DNA of 64,000 bases from Paracoccaceae bacterium (GCA_018222585.1 JAAFAB010000010.1:1-64000); one strand, 5' to 3'. Counted from the first letter of the stretch, positions 26,746 to 37,406 are shown. The notes: generated by a model from the letters alone, not told the origin. A program made the numbers and translations.

Positions 26746-28299
26746 ATGTCCTTCACCCTGGCCATCGTTGGCCGCCCCAATGTCGGCAAGTCGACGCTGT
26801 TCAACCGCCTGGTGGGCAAGAAGCTCGCCCTGGTGGATGACCAGCCCGGCGTCACCCGCGACCTGCGCGAAGGCGCGGCGCGGCTCGGTGACCTCGACTT
26901 CACGGTGATCGACACCGCGGGGCTGGAAGAGGCGACCGACGACAGCCTGCAGGGCCGCATGCGCCGCCTGACCGAGCGCGCGGTCGAGATGGCCGACATC
27001 TGCCTCTTCATGATCGATGCCCGGGTTGGCGTGACGCCGACCGACGAGGTCTTCGCCGAGATCCTGCGCAAGAAGGCCGACCACGTCATCCTGGCCGCCA
27101 ACAAGGGCGAAGGCGCTGCCGCCGATGCCGGCGTGCTCGAAGCCTGGAACCTCGGCCTGGGGGAGCCGCTGCGTATCTCCGCCGAGCATGGCGAAGGCAT
27201 GGCGGATCTGTTCGGTGCCCTGCTGCCGCTGTCGGAAACCTTCGCCGAACGGACCGCCGTGGCCGAGAGCGCCGCGCCCGAGATGGATGTCTCGGTCCCC
27301 GATCTGGGCGAGGAGGATGACAGCGACCTCAGCGCCGCCGAAGCGGCCTGGAAGCCGAGCGAACAGCGCCCGCTGCAGATCGCCGTGGTGGGCCGTCCGA
27401 ACGCGGGCAAGTCGACGCTGATCAACAAGATCCTCGGCGAGGACCGGCTGCTGACCGGTCCCGAGGCGGGGATCACCCGGGATTCGATCTCGCTGCGGAT
27501 CGACTGGGCGGGCACGCCGACGCGGATCTTCGACACCGCCGGGATGCGCAAGAAGGCCAAGGTACAGGACAAGGTCGAGAAGCTCTCGGTCGCCGACGGG
27601 CTGCGTGCGGTCAAGTTCGCGGAAGTGGTGGTGGTCCTGCTCGACGCTGCCATTCCCTTCGAGCAGCAGGACCTGCGCATCGCCGACCTGGCCGAGCGTG
27701 AGGGCCGCGCCGTGGTCATCGCCGTCAACAAGTGGGACATCGAGGACGAGAAGCAGGACAAGCTGAAGGCCCTCAAGGAGGCCTTCGAGCGCCTGCTGCC
27801 GCAGCTGCGCGGCGCGCCGCTGATCACCGTCTCTGCCAAGACGGGTCGCGGTCTCGATCGGCTGCACGATGCGATCCTGCGCGCCCATGCGGTGTGGAAC
27901 CGTCGTGTCTCGACCGGGCGGCTGAACCGCTGGCTGACAGGAATGCTCGAGGCGCATCCGCCGCCCGCGCCGGGCGGCCGCCGCATCCGGCTGCGCTACA
28001 TCACCCAGGCCAAGACCCGTCCGCCGGGCTTCGTGGTCATGTGCTCGCATCCCGACAAGCTTCCGGACAGCTATTCGCGCTACCTGGTCAACGGGCTGCG
28101 CGCCGACTTCGACATGCCGGGCACGCCGATCCGCCTGACGATGCGCGGGCAGGGGGACAAGAACCCCTACCAGAACAAGACCAAGTCCACGCCCTCGCGG
28201 CTGCGCAAGCACCTCGGCAAGGCTCCGGCAAACGAGAAGCCGAAGCGCGGCAGCCGCCCCTCGGGCGGCAGGCCCCTGGGACGCAAGCCGGTCAAGTGA
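26746..28299 (+). CDS. der: Ribosome biogenesis GTPase Der (EngA)
   Basis: Der has two tandem GTPase domains and is needed for 50S subunit maturation. The 517-residue product shows G1 motifs GRPNVGKS (9-16) and GRPNAGKS (216-223), DTAG motifs in both domains, NKGEG and NKWD for guanine specificity, and a C-terminal KH-like domain. A basic tail (about 475-517) rich in Lys, Arg, Gly and Pro extends it slightly. Translation starts at ATG 26746. It follows bamB after a REP-like spacer and ends at a hairpin terminator. Confidence 0.97.
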   Translation: MSFTLAIVGRPNVGKSTLFNRLVGKKLALVDDQPGVTRDLREGAARLGDLDFTVIDTAGLEEATDDSLQGRMRRLTERAVEMADICLFMIDARVGVTPTDEVFAEILRKKADHVILAANKGEGAAADAGVLEAWNLGLGEPLRISAEHGEGMADLFGALLPLSETFAERTAVAESAAPEMDVSVPDLGEEDDSDLSAAEAAWKPSEQRPLQIAVVGRPNAGKSTLINKILGEDRLLTGPEAGITRDSISLRIDWAGTPTRIFDTAGMRKKAKVQDKVEKLSVADGLRAVKFAEVVVVLLDAAIPFEQQDLRIADLAEREGRAVVIAVNKWDIEDEKQDKLKALKEAFERLLPQLRGAPLITVSAKTGRGLDRLHDAILRAHAVWNRRVSTGRLNRWLTGMLEAHPPPAPGGRRIRLRYITQAKTRPPGFVVMCSHPDKLPDSYSRYLVNGLRADFDMPGTPIRLTMRGQGDKNPYQNKTKSTPSRLRKHLGKAPANEKPKRGSRPSGGRPLGRKPVK

Positions 28300-28302
28300 A
28301 CA

Positions 28303-28324
28303 AAGGGCGCCTTAGGGCGCCCTT
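28303..28324 (+). terminator. Terminator after der
   Basis: AAGGGCGCC / GGCGCCCTT (28303-28311 and 28316-28324) with loop TTAG, followed by GTCATG with no long U run. It lies immediately after the der stop codon. Confidence 0.65.
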
Positions 28325-28465
28325 GTCATGTGTCGGTGTGCCGGCGGGTCGGGTCAGGTGGGCCGGATCAGCTGGATTGTCATCCACCCTACGCGATTGG
28401 CGATCGACTGTATCCTGTCACGAAGGCTTGCCCCGGGGTGCAGGGGGGGGCGACCCCAGCTTCCG

Positions 28466-29188
28466 CTAGCCGCGGGCAAAGCGCCGGATGTGCTGCCCGA
28501 AGACCGGCAGCAGAACCAGCAGCACGACCCCGGCCAGCCCGGCAAAGATCCAGCGCCCGACCGTGACATTGTCGATCACGATGCCCAGCACCGCCCAGAC
28601 CACCGCGCCGAGGTAGAAGGGCACCGGCCGCGCCGAGAACCGCGCCACCGCATAGGCGATCCAGCTGGCCAGCAGCAGGAAGGCGGCATGGACCCAGATT
28701 TCGGGCGTGGCGCCGTAGCCGGTGGCGACCACCGCCGTGCCGACCGGCGCCGCCGCCGTCAGCCAGCCGGCATAGAGCCCGAGCGGCGCCTGCAGCCAGA
28801 GCCTGTCCCGCGCCGGGGCGCGCAGCAGCGCGTGCAGCGCGGTCGCCCACATCACCCAGATCATCCCCGTCGCCCAGAGCGGCGAGAGATTGGCCACCGG
28901 GATCCAGGCCGCGCCGATCACCAGAGAGAGCAGCAGCGGCGCCCTGGGACGATCCCAGGCGGCATCATCGGCCCGGCGCAGCAGCCCGTAGCCCGCCATG
29001 GCGATCAGCCAGGCGTAAATCACCGTCCAGATCACCGCGAAGGTCAGCCCCATGGGCTGTATCGGCGGATCGGGCTGCGGCACCGGGAACTGGTCGCCAG
29101 TGAAGCCTGAAAATCCGGGGGAAAGCACCGGCGACAGGGCAAAGGCAATGGCCGCGCAGAGCAGCAAGATGGCTTTCAGTCGTTCCAT
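28466..29188 (-). CDS. TspO/MBR-like integral membrane protein
   Basis: The 240-residue protein has about seven hydrophobic helices. It has QPMGLTFAVIWTVIYAWLIA near residues 44-63, which resembles the W-T-x-x-Y segment of TspO/MBR tryptophan-rich sensory proteins, but it is longer than classical TspO (about 160 residues, five helices). In Rhodobacterales TspO binds tetrapyrroles and affects photopigment genes; whether this member does the same is unknown. The start is followed by a signal-like helix. It is a stand-alone gene convergent with der. Confidence 0.55.
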   Translation of the reverse strand: MERLKAILLLCAAIAFALSPVLSPGFSGFTGDQFPVPQPDPPIQPMGLTFAVIWTVIYAWLIAMAGYGLLRRADDAAWDRPRAPLLLSLVIGAAWIPVANLSPLWATGMIWVMWATALHALLRAPARDRLWLQAPLGLYAGWLTAAAPVGTAVVATGYGATPEIWVHAAFLLLASWIAYAVARFSARPVPFYLGAVVWAVLGIVIDNVTVGRWIFAGLAGVVLLVLLPVFGQHIRRFARG

Positions 29189-29219
29189 GAGGGCCTCCGA
29201 TCATCAGGAGACATACGCG

Positions 29220-29250
29220 GAAGGCCCCGATGTGGTTCACCGGGGCCTTC
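29220..29250 (-). terminator. Hairpin downstream of serS
   Basis: Perfect 10-bp arms GAAGGCCCCG (29220-29229) and CGGGGCCTTC (29241-29250), loop of 11 nt, lies just past the serS stop and before the start of the TspO-like gene. There is no clear U-tract on the minus strand. Confidence 0.6.
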
Positions 29251-29275
29251 AGATTCTTCGAAATGATGTAAAGGC

Positions 29276-30568
29276 TTAGACCAGCACGCCCTCGGCGGTC
29301 AGGGTCAGCTTGCCGCCCAGGTAGGGGGCCAGCACCTCGGGCAGCTTCACGCTGCCGTCTTCCTGCTGGCCGTTCTCCAGCACCGCGATCAGGCAGCGCC
29401 CGACCGCCAGGCCCGAGCCGTTCAGCGTGTGCACGAACTGCGGTTTGCCACCGTCGGCGGGCTTGAAGCGGGCGTTCATCCGCCGCGCCTGGAAGTCGCC
29501 GCAGACCGAGACCGAGGAGATCTCGCGGTAGGTGTTCTGCCCCGGCAGCCAGACCTCGATGTCATGGGTGCGGCGCGCGCCGAAGCCCATGTCGCCGGTG
29601 CAGAGCGCCACGGTGCGATAGGCCAGGCCCAGCCGTTCAAGGATGCCCTCGGCGCAGGCGGTCATCCGGTCCAGCTCGTCGCGCGAGGCGTCGGGATGGG
29701 TGATCGAGACCATCTCGACCTTCTCGAACTGGTGCTGGCGCAACATGCCCGCGGTGTCGCGGCCGGCCGAACCGGCCTCGGAGCGGAAGCACTGGGTATG
29801 GGCCACGTAGCGGCGGGGCAGGTAGCTTTCCTCGACCACCTCGTCGTTGACGATGTTGGTCAGCGGCACCTCTGCGGTCGGCACCAGCCACCAGCCGTTG
29901 GTGGTCTGGTAGCTGTCCTCGCCGAACTTCGGCAGCTGGCCGGTGCCGCGCATCATCTCTTCGCGCACCAGCACCGGGGTCCAGGTCTCGGTCAGCCCGT
30001 TCTCGTCGACATGGGTGTTGACCATGAACTGCGCCAGCGCCCGGTGGATCCGCGCCACGGCCCCCGACAGCACCACGAAGCGCGAACCCGAGAGCTTGGC
30101 GGCGGTTTCGAAGTCCATGCCGCCCTGCACCCCGGCGAGCTGGTAGTGCTCCTTCGGATCGAAGGCGAAATCGGGGATCGCGCCCCAGCGTTTGACCTCG
30201 ACGTTGTCCGCCTCGTCGGCGCCGTCGGGGGTGTCCTCGGCGGGCAGGTTGGGGATGCCCATCAGGACCTCGGACAGCTTCGCGTCCAGTTCCTTGGCCT
30301 CGGCCTGCATGGCGGCGACCGCCTGCTTCTTCTCGGCCACCAGCGCGCGCAGGCGTTCGAATTCCGCCTCGTCGCCCTTGGCCTTGGCGGCACCGACCTG
30401 CTTGGAGGCAGCATTCTGCTCGGCCTGGGCGGTCTCGGCGGCCTGGATCTTGGCGCGGCGCTCCTCGTCGAGCGCCAGCAGCGACGACGAGAGACCCTCC
30501 ACGCCACGGCGGGACAGGGCGGCGTCGAAGGCGGCCGGATTGTCGCGGATGGTGCGGATGTCATGCAT
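29276..30568 (-). CDS. serS: Serine-tRNA ligase
   Basis: This is a class II aminoacyl-tRNA synthetase charging tRNA-Ser and tRNA-Sec. The 430-residue product has the N-terminal tRNA-binding coiled-coil arm (about 30-105, rich in Glu, Ala, Lys and Gln) and the catalytic core with motif 2 ([20 protein letters not shown]) and motif 3 near the C-terminus ([18 protein letters not shown]). The start [11 protein letters not shown] is the usual one; a longer in-frame extension upstream is low-complexity and rejected. It is divergent from yajC. Confidence 0.96.
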   Translation of the reverse strand: MHDIRTIRDNPAAFDAALSRRGVEGLSSSLLALDEERRAKIQAAETAQAEQNAASKQVGAAKAKGDEAEFERLRALVAEKKQAVAAMQAEAKELDAKLSEVLMGIPNLPAEDTPDGADEADNVEVKRWGAIPDFAFDPKEHYQLAGVQGGMDFETAAKLSGSRFVVLSGAVARIHRALAQFMVNTHVDENGLTETWTPVLVREEMMRGTGQLPKFGEDSYQTTNGWWLVPTAEVPLTNIVNDEVVEESYLPRRYVAHTQCFRSEAGSAGRDTAGMLRQHQFEKVEMVSITHPDASRDELDRMTACAEGILERLGLAYRTVALCTGDMGFGARRTHDIEVWLPGQNTYREISSVSVCGDFQARRMNARFKPADGGKPQFVHTLNGSGLAVGRCLIAVLENGQQEDGSVKLPEVLAPYLGGKLTLTAEGVLV

Positions 30569-30910
30569 GTCTAGCACTCCCTTGGGTCTGAGTCGTGCGG
30601 GCCTTATGCCGCAAAAGATTGTGAAAGGGTACAGGCGAGTGCGGCGCCTCCGGCGGGTGTGGCAGGAGGGTTTTGCCGGGCAGGGCGGGATCCGGGGGGC
30701 AGGGCCGACGGGCGGAGACCCCGGAAACAGGGGCGGAGTGGGTGCATGGGGTGCGGCCCTGCAGGTGCAGAAGACAGGCGGCACCGGGACGCCTTCCCCG
30801 TGGTCACGGCTGCGCCATCGCTTCTTGCATTCCCCCCCGCCCACACATAGGTTCCGGCCAAATTCCGCGGGGGTTTCCCGCCAACGATGAAAACTGAAAG
30901 AGGACCCTTC
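30569..30910. other. Divergent gap between serS and yajC
   Basis: These 342 bp must hold the serS promoter and the yajC-secDF promoter. The central part is G-rich and low-complexity (about 30655-30740) and contains a partial GCCTCCGGCGGG word as in the REP-like elements. GAAAGAGGA before ATG 30911 is the yajC ribosome binding site. No gene or RNA was recognised. Confidence 0.4.
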
Positions 30911-31204
30911 ATGGAAACCAACGCACTGGCGCAGTTCCTGCCGCTGATCCTGATCTTCGCGATCATGTATTTCCTGCTGATCCGGCCGCAGCAGAAGAAG
31001 ATGAAGGAACACAAGGCCATGGTCGAAGGCGTGCGCCGAGGCGACCAGGTGATCACCCAGGGCGGGCTGATCGGCAAGGTCTCCAAGGTCAAGGAAGACG
31101 GCGAGGTCGAGGTCGAGATCGCGGAGGGCGTCAAGGTTCGTGTGGTGAAGTCCACCCTGGCACAGGTCGTGTCGAAGACCGAACCCGCCAACGAGGCGAA
31201 GTAA
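30911..31204 (+). CDS. yajC: Preprotein translocase subunit YajC
   Basis: YajC is the small accessory subunit of the SecDF complex. The 97-residue product has one transmembrane helix (about 6-26, [20 protein letters not shown]) followed by the conserved cytoplasmic [20 protein letters not shown] and a beta-rich KOW-like region ([11 protein letters not shown]). The start at 30911 follows GAAAGAGGA; a codon 24 bp upstream lies in that site. First gene of yajC-secD-secF. Confidence 0.95.
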   Translation: METNALAQFLPLILIFAIMYFLLIRPQQKKMKEHKAMVEGVRRGDQVITQGGLIGKVSKVKEDGEVEVEIAEGVKVRVVKSTLAQVVSKTEPANEAK

Positions 31205-31236
31205 GGCCCGAAATTCCAGCCTGAGGAGAGGGCCAT

Positions 31237-32880
31237 ATGCTGCAAATCGAGACGTGGAAACGGGTCCTGATCTGGGGGCTTGTCGCTCTCGGTCTGCTTC
31301 TGGCCCTCCCCAATGCGTTCTATGGACGTGTGGAAGCCTACAATGACCAGGTGGCCGCCCAGGCGGGCGACACCACGGGCGCCAGCGGCTGGCCCGGGTT
31401 CCTGCCCTCGGGGCTGGTGAACCTTGGCCTCGACCTGCGGGGCGGCGCGCATCTGCTGGCCGAGGTCAAGGTCGAGGAAGTCTACCAGACCCGGATGGAA
31501 GGCCTCTGGCCCGAGGTGCGCAACCTGCTGCGGGATCACCGCGACGAGGTCGGCACGATCCGCCTGCAACCCTCCGACGACGGCACCCTGGTGGTGAAGA
31601 TCAGCGAAGCCTCCGGCATCGACCGCGCGGTGCAGCTGGTGCGGGGGCTGGCACGCCCGGTGTCCTCGCTGACCGGGGCGGGCGCCAGCGACATCGAGGT
31701 CTCGGGGCAGGGCGACACCGTCACGGTGCAACTCTCCGAGGCCGAGCGGACCGCCACCGACGACCGCACCGTGCGTCAGTCGCTGGAGATCATCCGCCGC
31801 CGGATCGACGAGGTCGGCACCCGCGAACCCACCATCCAGCGACAGGGCGCCGACCGGATCCTGATCCAGGTGCCCGGTATCGGCAGCGCCGATGAGCTGA
31901 AGGCGATCATCGGCACCACGGCGCAGCTGAATTTCCAGCCGGTCGTCAGCTCCACCAGCGATCCCGACAGCCGCGTGCCGGCGGGGCAGGAGGTGCTGCC
32001 CGCCGCCGACCAGGACGGTGTCTACTACGTGCTGGAACAGGCCGCCGTGGTCTCGGGTGAGGAACTGGTCGACGCCCAACCCTCGTTCGACCAGAACGGC
32101 AACCCGGCCGTCAGCTTCCGCTTCAACCCCTCGGGGGCGCGCAAGTTCGGCGACTACACCGCCCAGAACATCGGCAACCCCTTCGCCATCGTGCTGGATG
32201 ACGAGGTGATCAGCGCGCCGACCATCCAGGCCCATATCGCGGGCGGGTCGGGCATCATCACCGGCAATTTCACCGTCGAGGAAAGCACCAACCTGGCCGT
32301 GCTGCTGCGCGCCGGTGCGCTGCCCGCCGGTCTGGACTTCCTCGAAGAACGGACCATCGGGCCGGAGCTTGGCGCCGACAGCATCCAGGCGGGCAAGATC
32401 GCCTGTATCGTCGCCGGGGTCGCGGTGCTGGTCTTCATGGCCGCCAGCTACGGGCTGTTCGGCTTCTTCGCCAATATCGCGCTGATCCTGAACGTCGGGC
32501 TGATCTTCGGCCTGCTGTCGATGATCGGTGCCACGCTGACGCTGCCGGGCATCGCCGGCATCGTGCTGACCATCGGCATGGCGGTGGATGCCAACGTGCT
32601 GGTCTTCGAACGGATCCGCGAGGAACTGAAGACCGCCAAGGGGCCGGCACGGGCCATCGAACTGGGCTACGACCGGGCGCTCTCGGCGATCATCGACGCC
32701 AATATCACCACCTTCATCGTGGCGGTGATCCTCTTCGTGCTGGGCTCCGGCCCGGTGCGCGGCTTCGCGGTGACCCTCGGCCTCGGCATCATGACATCGG
32801 TCTTCACGGCCATCTACATCACCCGCCTGCTGGTGGTGATGTGGTTCGAACGGGCACGGCCCAAGACACTGGAGGTGTGA
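31237..32880 (+). CDS. secD: Protein translocase subunit SecD
   Basis: SecD uses the proton gradient to pull preproteins into the periplasm. The 547-residue product has a first helix (about 9-27), the periplasmic P1 region containing [15 protein letters not shown], and a C-terminal block of five helices with [19 protein letters not shown] at its beginning and [24 protein letters not shown] RND motif (in the sequence: [15 protein letters not shown]). It is 33 bp downstream of yajC, and its stop is directly followed by the secF ATG. Confidence 0.96.
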   Translation: MLQIETWKRVLIWGLVALGLLLALPNAFYGRVEAYNDQVAAQAGDTTGASGWPGFLPSGLVNLGLDLRGGAHLLAEVKVEEVYQTRMEGLWPEVRNLLRDHRDEVGTIRLQPSDDGTLVVKISEASGIDRAVQLVRGLARPVSSLTGAGASDIEVSGQGDTVTVQLSEAERTATDDRTVRQSLEIIRRRIDEVGTREPTIQRQGADRILIQVPGIGSADELKAIIGTTAQLNFQPVVSSTSDPDSRVPAGQEVLPAADQDGVYYVLEQAAVVSGEELVDAQPSFDQNGNPAVSFRFNPSGARKFGDYTAQNIGNPFAIVLDDEVISAPTIQAHIAGGSGIITGNFTVEESTNLAVLLRAGALPAGLDFLEERTIGPELGADSIQAGKIACIVAGVAVLVFMAASYGLFGFFANIALILNVGLIFGLLSMIGATLTLPGIAGIVLTIGMAVDANVLVFERIREELKTAKGPARAIELGYDRALSAIIDANITTFIVAVILFVLGSGPVRGFAVTLGLGIMTSVFTAIYITRLLVVMWFERARPKTLEV

Positions 32881-32881
32881 C

Positions 32882-33850
32882 ATGCGGCTGAGACTCGTTC
32901 CAGACCAGACCAGCTACGACTTCTTCAAGTACCGGGGGGTGACCTTCGGCGTCTCCATCGTCGCCATGGTGGCTTCGGTGGTGCTCTGGCTGGTGGTCGG
33001 GCTGAACTTCGGCATCGACTTCCGCGGCGGCACCACGATCCGCACCCAGTCCGAAAGCGCCGTCGAGGTGGCCGACTACCGCGCCGCGATCGACCCGCTG
33101 GGGCTGGGCGACGTGGTGATCTCGGAGGTCTACGACCCCTCCTTCGCGGCCAACGAGCATGTCTCGATGATCCGCATCCAGGCCCAGGACGAGCAGGAGG
33201 CGGTGGCCAGCGACACCATCGCCAAGGTCGAGGCGGCGCTGCAGGAGGTCGATCCCTCGATCCGCTTCACCAGCGTGGAAAGCGTCGGGCCCAAGGTCTC
33301 GGGCGAGCTGATCCAGACCGCCTTCCTGGCGGTCGGGGCGGCGCTGGCGGCGATCCTGTTCTACATCTGGCTGCGCTTTGAATGGCAGTTCTCGCTGGGG
33401 GCGGTCTTCGCGCTGTTCCACGACGTGATCCTGACCATCGGCATCTTCTCGGCGCTTCAGATCCGCTTCGACCTGGCGACCATCGCGGCGCTGCTGACCA
33501 TCATCGGCTATTCGATCAACGATACCGTGGTGATCTTCGACCGCCTGCGCGAGAACCTGCGGAAGTACAAGTCGAAGGCGCTGATCGACGTGATGAACCT
33601 CTCGGTCAACGAGACGCTCAGCCGCACGATCATGACTTCGGGCACCACGCTGATCGCCCTGATCGCCCTGCTGGTGCTGGGCGGAGACGTGATCCGCAGC
33701 TTCGTCTTCGCGATCACCTGGGGCGTGGTCATCGGCACCTATTCCTCGGTCTACGTGGCCAAGAACGTGGTGCTCTGGCTGGGCGTCAAGCGCGACTGGT
33801 CCAAGCCCACGGGCGGCGCCGGCACGCAGTTCGCCAATATCGACGCCTGA
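32882..33850 (+). CDS. secF: Protein translocase subunit SecF
   Basis: SecF pairs with SecD. The 322-residue product has six predicted helices, the N-terminal NFGIDFRGGTTI signature, SVGPKVSGELIQTA, and the GYSINDTVVIFDRLREN segment typical of SecF. It starts one base after the secD stop codon, so the two are coupled. The downstream TauE-type permease begins two bases after its stop, extending the transcript. Confidence 0.96.
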   Translation: MRLRLVPDQTSYDFFKYRGVTFGVSIVAMVASVVLWLVVGLNFGIDFRGGTTIRTQSESAVEVADYRAAIDPLGLGDVVISEVYDPSFAANEHVSMIRIQAQDEQEAVASDTIAKVEAALQEVDPSIRFTSVESVGPKVSGELIQTAFLAVGAALAAILFYIWLRFEWQFSLGAVFALFHDVILTIGIFSALQIRFDLATIAALLTIIGYSINDTVVIFDRLRENLRKYKSKALIDVMNLSVNETLSRTIMTSGTTLIALIALLVLGGDVIRSFVFAITWGVVIGTYSSVYVAKNVVLWLGVKRDWSKPTGGAGTQFANIDA

Positions 33851-33851
33851 G

Positions 33852-34619
33852 ATGGGCGATGTGACGGGCGAGGGCCTCCTGGCGGCCCTCGCCACCCCCG
33901 GCCTGCCCTGGCTGATGCTGACCTGCCTGGTGGCGGGGGGCGTCCGGGGCTTCGCCGGCTTCGGCTCGGCGCTGATCATCATGCCGGTGGCCGGCATCTT
34001 CCTTCCGCTTCCCTATGCAATCGTCGCCATGATGGGCATGGGCGTGCTGTCCTGGCCGGTGATCGTGCCGAAGGCCATGCGCGCCGCCGATCTGCGCGAG
34101 GTCGCCACCCTGGCGCTGGCCGCCGTGGCCTCGGCCCCGCTCGGGCTCTGGCTGCTTGGTCGGCTGGACCAGGAGGTGCTGCGCTGGTGCGTCACCGGAA
34201 CGGCCGCGCTGACGCTGCTGGCCCTGGCCTCGGGCTGGCGCTACCGGGGCCGGGTTGGCTGGCCGGGGCTGCTGGTGGTCGGCGCCGTCGCGGGCGTGCT
34301 GGGCGGCACGACGGGGCTGACCGGCCCGCCGGTGATCCTGTTCTACCTCGCGGGGGCCGCGGGCGCCGCCATGGTGCGCGCCAATACCATCGTCTTCCTC
34401 GCCATCCTCGACCTGGGCCTGATCTTCGGCATGTTCTGGCAGGGCCGTGTCACCGGCGCTGCCCTCTGGCTGGCGCTGGTGCTGGCGCTGCCCTATGCTG
34501 TCGGCACATTGGCAGGCCAGCGCGCCTTCGCCCCCGAGCGCGAGCGCGCCTACCGGCGGGTCGCCTACGGGGTGATCGCCGTTGCGATCCTCTCGGGCCT
34601 GCCGCTGTTTCAATCCTGA
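33852..34619 (+). CDS. TSUP (TauE/SafE) family membrane permease
   Basis: The 255-residue protein has about eight hydrophobic helices and the family motifs GGVRGFAGFGSALIIMP near the N-terminus and GGTTGLTGPPVILFYLAG in the second half. TSUP members move sulfite, sulfoacetate, or other small organic anions. It follows secF with almost no gap and precedes the Mth938 gene by 13 bp, so it is probably co-transcribed. The substrate cannot be inferred from this context. Confidence 0.88.
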   Translation: MGDVTGEGLLAALATPGLPWLMLTCLVAGGVRGFAGFGSALIIMPVAGIFLPLPYAIVAMMGMGVLSWPVIVPKAMRAADLREVATLALAAVASAPLGLWLLGRLDQEVLRWCVTGTAALTLLALASGWRYRGRVGWPGLLVVGAVAGVLGGTTGLTGPPVILFYLAGAAGAAMVRANTIVFLAILDLGLIFGMFWQGRVTGAALWLALVLALPYAVGTLAGQRAFAPERERAYRRVAYGVIAVAILSGLPLFQS

Positions 34620-34632
34620 CGCCGGAGACCCC

Positions 34633-34986
34633 ATGGAACTCGTCGAAATCTCCTACGACCACGCCCGCCCGATCGACGGCTACGGCCCCGGCTTCATCCG
34701 CATCGGCGCCGAGGCCGTGCCCGCGCCCTGCCTGGTGCTGGCCAATTCGACCCGGGACTGGGCAGGCCCCGAGGACACCGCCCCGCTGCTGGCCCTCGCC
34801 GGCCAGGTCGACGTGATCCTGCTGGGCACCGGCCCCGAGATGCGCCCCGTCCCCGCCACCCTGCGCGCGGCGCTGGACGAGGCGGGGATCGGGATCGAGC
34901 CCATGGCCACACCCACGGCCTGCCGCAGCTTCAACGTGCTGCTCTCCGAGGGGCGCCGCATCGCCGCCGCGCTCCTGCCGGCCTGA
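34633..34986 (+). CDS. Mth938-like domain protein (DUF498)
   Basis: The 117-residue protein has the Mth938 fold signature: IDGYGPGFIRIG near the N-terminus, VDVILLGTGPEMRPVP in the middle and MATPTACRSFNVLLSEGRRIAAAL near the end. Related NDUFAF3 proteins assist respiratory complex I assembly; bacterial members often sit next to secDF, as here. The exact role is unproven. RBS-like GGAGA precedes ATG 34633. Confidence 0.9.
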   Translation: MELVEISYDHARPIDGYGPGFIRIGAEAVPAPCLVLANSTRDWAGPEDTAPLLALAGQVDVILLGTGPEMRPVPATLRAALDEAGIGIEPMATPTACRSFNVLLSEGRRIAAALLPA

Positions 34987-35033
34987 CAGGGCGGCCCATC
35001 GTCCCGGGGCAGAGGCGCTGCGCCCCCGGGGCT

Positions 35034-35119
35034 GCCTCCGGCGGGAGTATTTTCAGCCCGGTGATGCTGAGGCGCTGCGCCCGTGTCATCACCAGGCCGG
35101 AAATACTCCCGCCGGAGGC
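35034..35119. repeat. REP-like extragenic palindrome, copy 2
   Basis: Perfect 19-bp inverted repeat GCCTCCGGCGGGAGTATTT (35034-35052) and its complement (35101-35119). Inside, GGTGATG (35060-35066) pairs with CATCACC (35087-35093), and the flanking word GGCTGAAAATACTCC is shared with the other copies. It lies between the Mth938 gene and ccmA and could act as a transcript-stability or termination element. Confidence 0.85.
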
Positions 35120-35209
35120 GATCCCACCCCTGCCATCTGCGCCAGATCAAGGACGGGACGCGCCCCTTGCCGTCTTTTGCGCGGCACCGGAACGGGTTAA
35201 GGATCTTCC

Positions 35210-35827
35210 ATGGATATGCGTGTCACCGATCTGAGCATTGCCCGCGGCGGCGTGCCGCTGCTGGAGGGCGTCAGCTTCGCGCTGGTGCCCGGGCAGGCGC
35301 TGATCCTGCGCGGGCCGAACGGATCGGGCAAGACGACGCTGCTGCGGACCCTGGCCGGGTTGCAGCCGGCGCTGGCCGGGACGCTGACCTTCGACAGCGA
35401 GAGCGTGGCCTACGGGGCCCATGCGGACGGTCTGAAGGCGCAGATGACGGTGGCCGAGAACCTGACGTTCTGGGCGGCGGTCCATGGTGGGGCGGATATC
35501 GCCCCGGCGCTGGCGGCCTTCGACCTGCAGGCGCTGCGGGACCGGCTGGCGGGGGCGCTGTCGGCCGGGCAGAAGCGCCGCCTGGGGCTGGCGCGGCTGA
35601 TGGTCACGGGAAGGGCGCTCTGGCTGCTGGATGAGCCGACGGTCTCGCTCGACGCGGGCTCGGTCGCCTTGTTCGCGGCGGCGGTGCGGCGCCACCTGGC
35701 GGGCGGCGGCATGGCGGTGATCGCCACCCATATCGACCTTGGCCTGCCCGAGGCGGCGGTGCTGGATCTCGGGCCGCTGAAGGCCGCCCTGCCACAGGCC
35801 GACGACTTCGACGGAGCCTTCCTGTGA
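35210..35827 (+). CDS. ccmA: Heme exporter ATP-binding protein CcmA
   Basis: CcmA is the ATPase of CcmABCD, which releases holo-CcmE during cytochrome c maturation. The 205-residue product shows Walker A GPNGSGKT (35-42), signature [13 protein letters not shown], and Walker [13 protein letters not shown]. It lacks any membrane segment. The start is ATG 35210 (ATG 35216 is an alternative). Its stop overlaps the ccmB start (GTGA). First gene of ccmABCD-G. Confidence 0.93.
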   Translation: MDMRVTDLSIARGGVPLLEGVSFALVPGQALILRGPNGSGKTTLLRTLAGLQPALAGTLTFDSESVAYGAHADGLKAQMTVAENLTFWAAVHGGADIAPALAAFDLQALRDRLAGALSAGQKRRLGLARLMVTGRALWLLDEPTVSLDAGSVALFAAAVRRHLAGGGMAVIATHIDLGLPEAAVLDLGPLKAALPQADDFDGAFL

Positions 35828-36480
35828 TCGCCCTGCTGCGCCGGGACCTGGTGCTGGCGGTGCGCGCCGGGGGGGGCTTCGGCCTGGGCCTGGCCTTCTT
35901 CCTGATCCTGGTGGCGCTGGTCGCCTTCGGCGTCGGCCCCGGGGGCGCCCTGCTGGCGCGGATCGCGCCCGGCATCCTCTGGGTCGGGGCGCTTCTGGCC
36001 TGCCTGCTGTCGCTCGACCGGATCTTCGCGCTGGACCGCGAGGACGGCTCGCTGGAGCTGCTGGCCACCGCGCCCCTGCCGATGGAGGGAATCGTCTCCG
36101 TCAAGGCGCTGGCGCACTGGATCACGACGGGGCTGCCGCTGGTCGTCGCAGCCCCCCTGCTGGGGCTGATGCTGAGCCTGCCGGGCCCGGGCTATCCCTG
36201 GCTGTTCCTGTCGCTGCTGATCGGCACCCCGGCGCTCTCGGTCATCGGCACCTTCGGCGCGGCGCTGACCGTGGGGCTGAAGCGGGGCGGGCTGCTGCTG
36301 AGCCTGATCGTGCTGCCGCTCTACGTCCCGGTGCTGATCTTCGGCGCCGAGGTGGCCCGGCGCGGGGCCGAGGGCCAGGCGCTGCAGACGCCGCTGCTGC
36401 TGCTCGCCGGGATCACCTGCGGCACTCTGGCGCTGCTGCCGTTTGCCAGCGCCGCGGTCTTGCGCGTCAACCTGCGATGA
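35824..36480 (+). CDS. ccmB: Heme exporter protein CcmB
   Basis: CcmB is the membrane subunit of the CcmAB ABC complex. The 218-residue protein has six predicted helices and family motifs [19 protein letters not shown] (about 59-77) and an [12 protein letters not shown] segment. It starts with GTG overlapping the ccmA stop and precedes ccmC by 40 bp. Confidence 0.92.
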   Translation: MIALLRRDLVLAVRAGGGFGLGLAFFLILVALVAFGVGPGGALLARIAPGILWVGALLACLLSLDRIFALDREDGSLELLATAPLPMEGIVSVKALAHWITTGLPLVVAAPLLGLMLSLPGPGYPWLFLSLLIGTPALSVIGTFGAALTVGLKRGGLLLSLIVLPLYVPVLIFGAEVARRGAEGQALQTPLLLLAGITCGTLALLPFASAAVLRVNLR

Positions 36481-36520
36481 TGTGAATGTCCCTCGGGGCG
36501 GGAAAAGGGTAGGGGAAGGT

Positions 36521-37252
36521 ATGAGCTCTCTCTGGGAATATGCCAATCCGAAGAAATTCGTCGAGACCTCGCAGCGCGTGCTGCCCTGGGTGACCGTGCT
36601 TTCGGTCGCCTGCCTCGTGGTGGGGCTGGTCTGGGGCTTCTTCTTCACGCCGGAGGACTACCGGCAGGGCGCGACCGTCAAGATCATCTACCTGCACGTT
36701 CCCTCGGCGCTGGTAGCGATCAACGCCTGGTTCATGATGCTGCTGGCCTCGCTGATCTGGCTGATCCGGCGCCACCATGTCAGTGCCCTGGCGGCCCGCG
36801 CCGCCGCCCCGGTGGGCGCGGTGATGACGGTGATCGCGCTGGCCACCGGGGCCATCTGGGGGCAACCGATGTGGGGCACCTGGTGGGTCTGGGACCCGCG
36901 GCTGACCTCCTTCCTGATCCTCTTCCTGTTCTACCTCGGCTACATCGCGCTCTGGGCGGCGGTCGAGGACGGGGACACGGCGGCCGATCTGACCTCGATC
37001 CTCTGCATCGTCGGCTCGGTCTTCGCGGTGCTGTCGCGCTATGCGGTGTTCTTCTGGAACCAGGGGTTGCACCAGGGGGCTTCGCTGTCGATGGACGCCG
37101 AGGAGAACGTCGCCGATGTCTTCTACTACCCGCTGCTGGTCTGCATCGCCGGCTTCGTGCTGTTCTTCGTGGCGCTGGTGCTGCTGCGCACCCAGACGGA
37201 GATCCGGGCGCGGCGGATGCGGGCGCTGATGGCGCGCGAAAGGATGGGCTGA
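36521..37252 (+). CDS. ccmC: Heme exporter protein CcmC
   Basis: CcmC presents heme to the chaperone CcmE. The 243-residue product has six helices, the tryptophan-rich heme-handling signature GTWWVWDPRLTSFLILF, and conserved histidines (YLHVPSA near residue 62 and LHQGASLS near 183). The start is ATG 36521, preceded by AGGGGAAGGT; an upstream extension within ccmB is rejected. ccmD starts one base after its stop. Confidence 0.95.
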   Translation: MSSLWEYANPKKFVETSQRVLPWVTVLSVACLVVGLVWGFFFTPEDYRQGATVKIIYLHVPSALVAINAWFMMLLASLIWLIRRHHVSALAARAAAPVGAVMTVIALATGAIWGQPMWGTWWVWDPRLTSFLILFLFYLGYIALWAAVEDGDTAADLTSILCIVGSVFAVLSRYAVFFWNQGLHQGASLSMDAEENVADVFYYPLLVCIAGFVLFFVALVLLRTQTEIRARRMRALMARERMG

Positions 37253-37253
37253 G

Positions 37254-37406
37254 ATGATGCCAGAACTGGGCAAATACGCGGCGACGGTGCTGTCGTCCTA
37301 CGGAATTTCGATCCTGCTGCTGGTGGCGCTGGCCGTCGTCAGCCTGCGCCGCGCGACCCGGGTCCGGCGCGCGCTGGAGGAGGTCGAGGCGCGGCGCAGG
37401 CCATGA
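37254..37406 (+). CDS. ccmD: Heme exporter protein CcmD
   Basis: This very short gene encodes 50 residues. CcmD is the small single-helix subunit that stabilises the CcmABC complex and holo-CcmE release. The sequence starts MMPELGKYAATVLSSYG, has one helix (about 15-30), and ends with a basic tail (RRATRVRRALEEVEARRRP) typical of CcmD. It sits exactly where CcmD is expected, between ccmC and ccmG. ATG 37257 is an equally possible start. Confidence 0.85.
   Translation: MMPELGKYAATVLSSYGISILLLVALAVVSLRRATRVRRALEEVEARRRP

Noticed and set aside
37257..37406. ccmD gap as non-coding spacer
   Set aside because: The 50-codon frame has the helix and basic tail of CcmD and sits at its conserved position, so it was called a gene.
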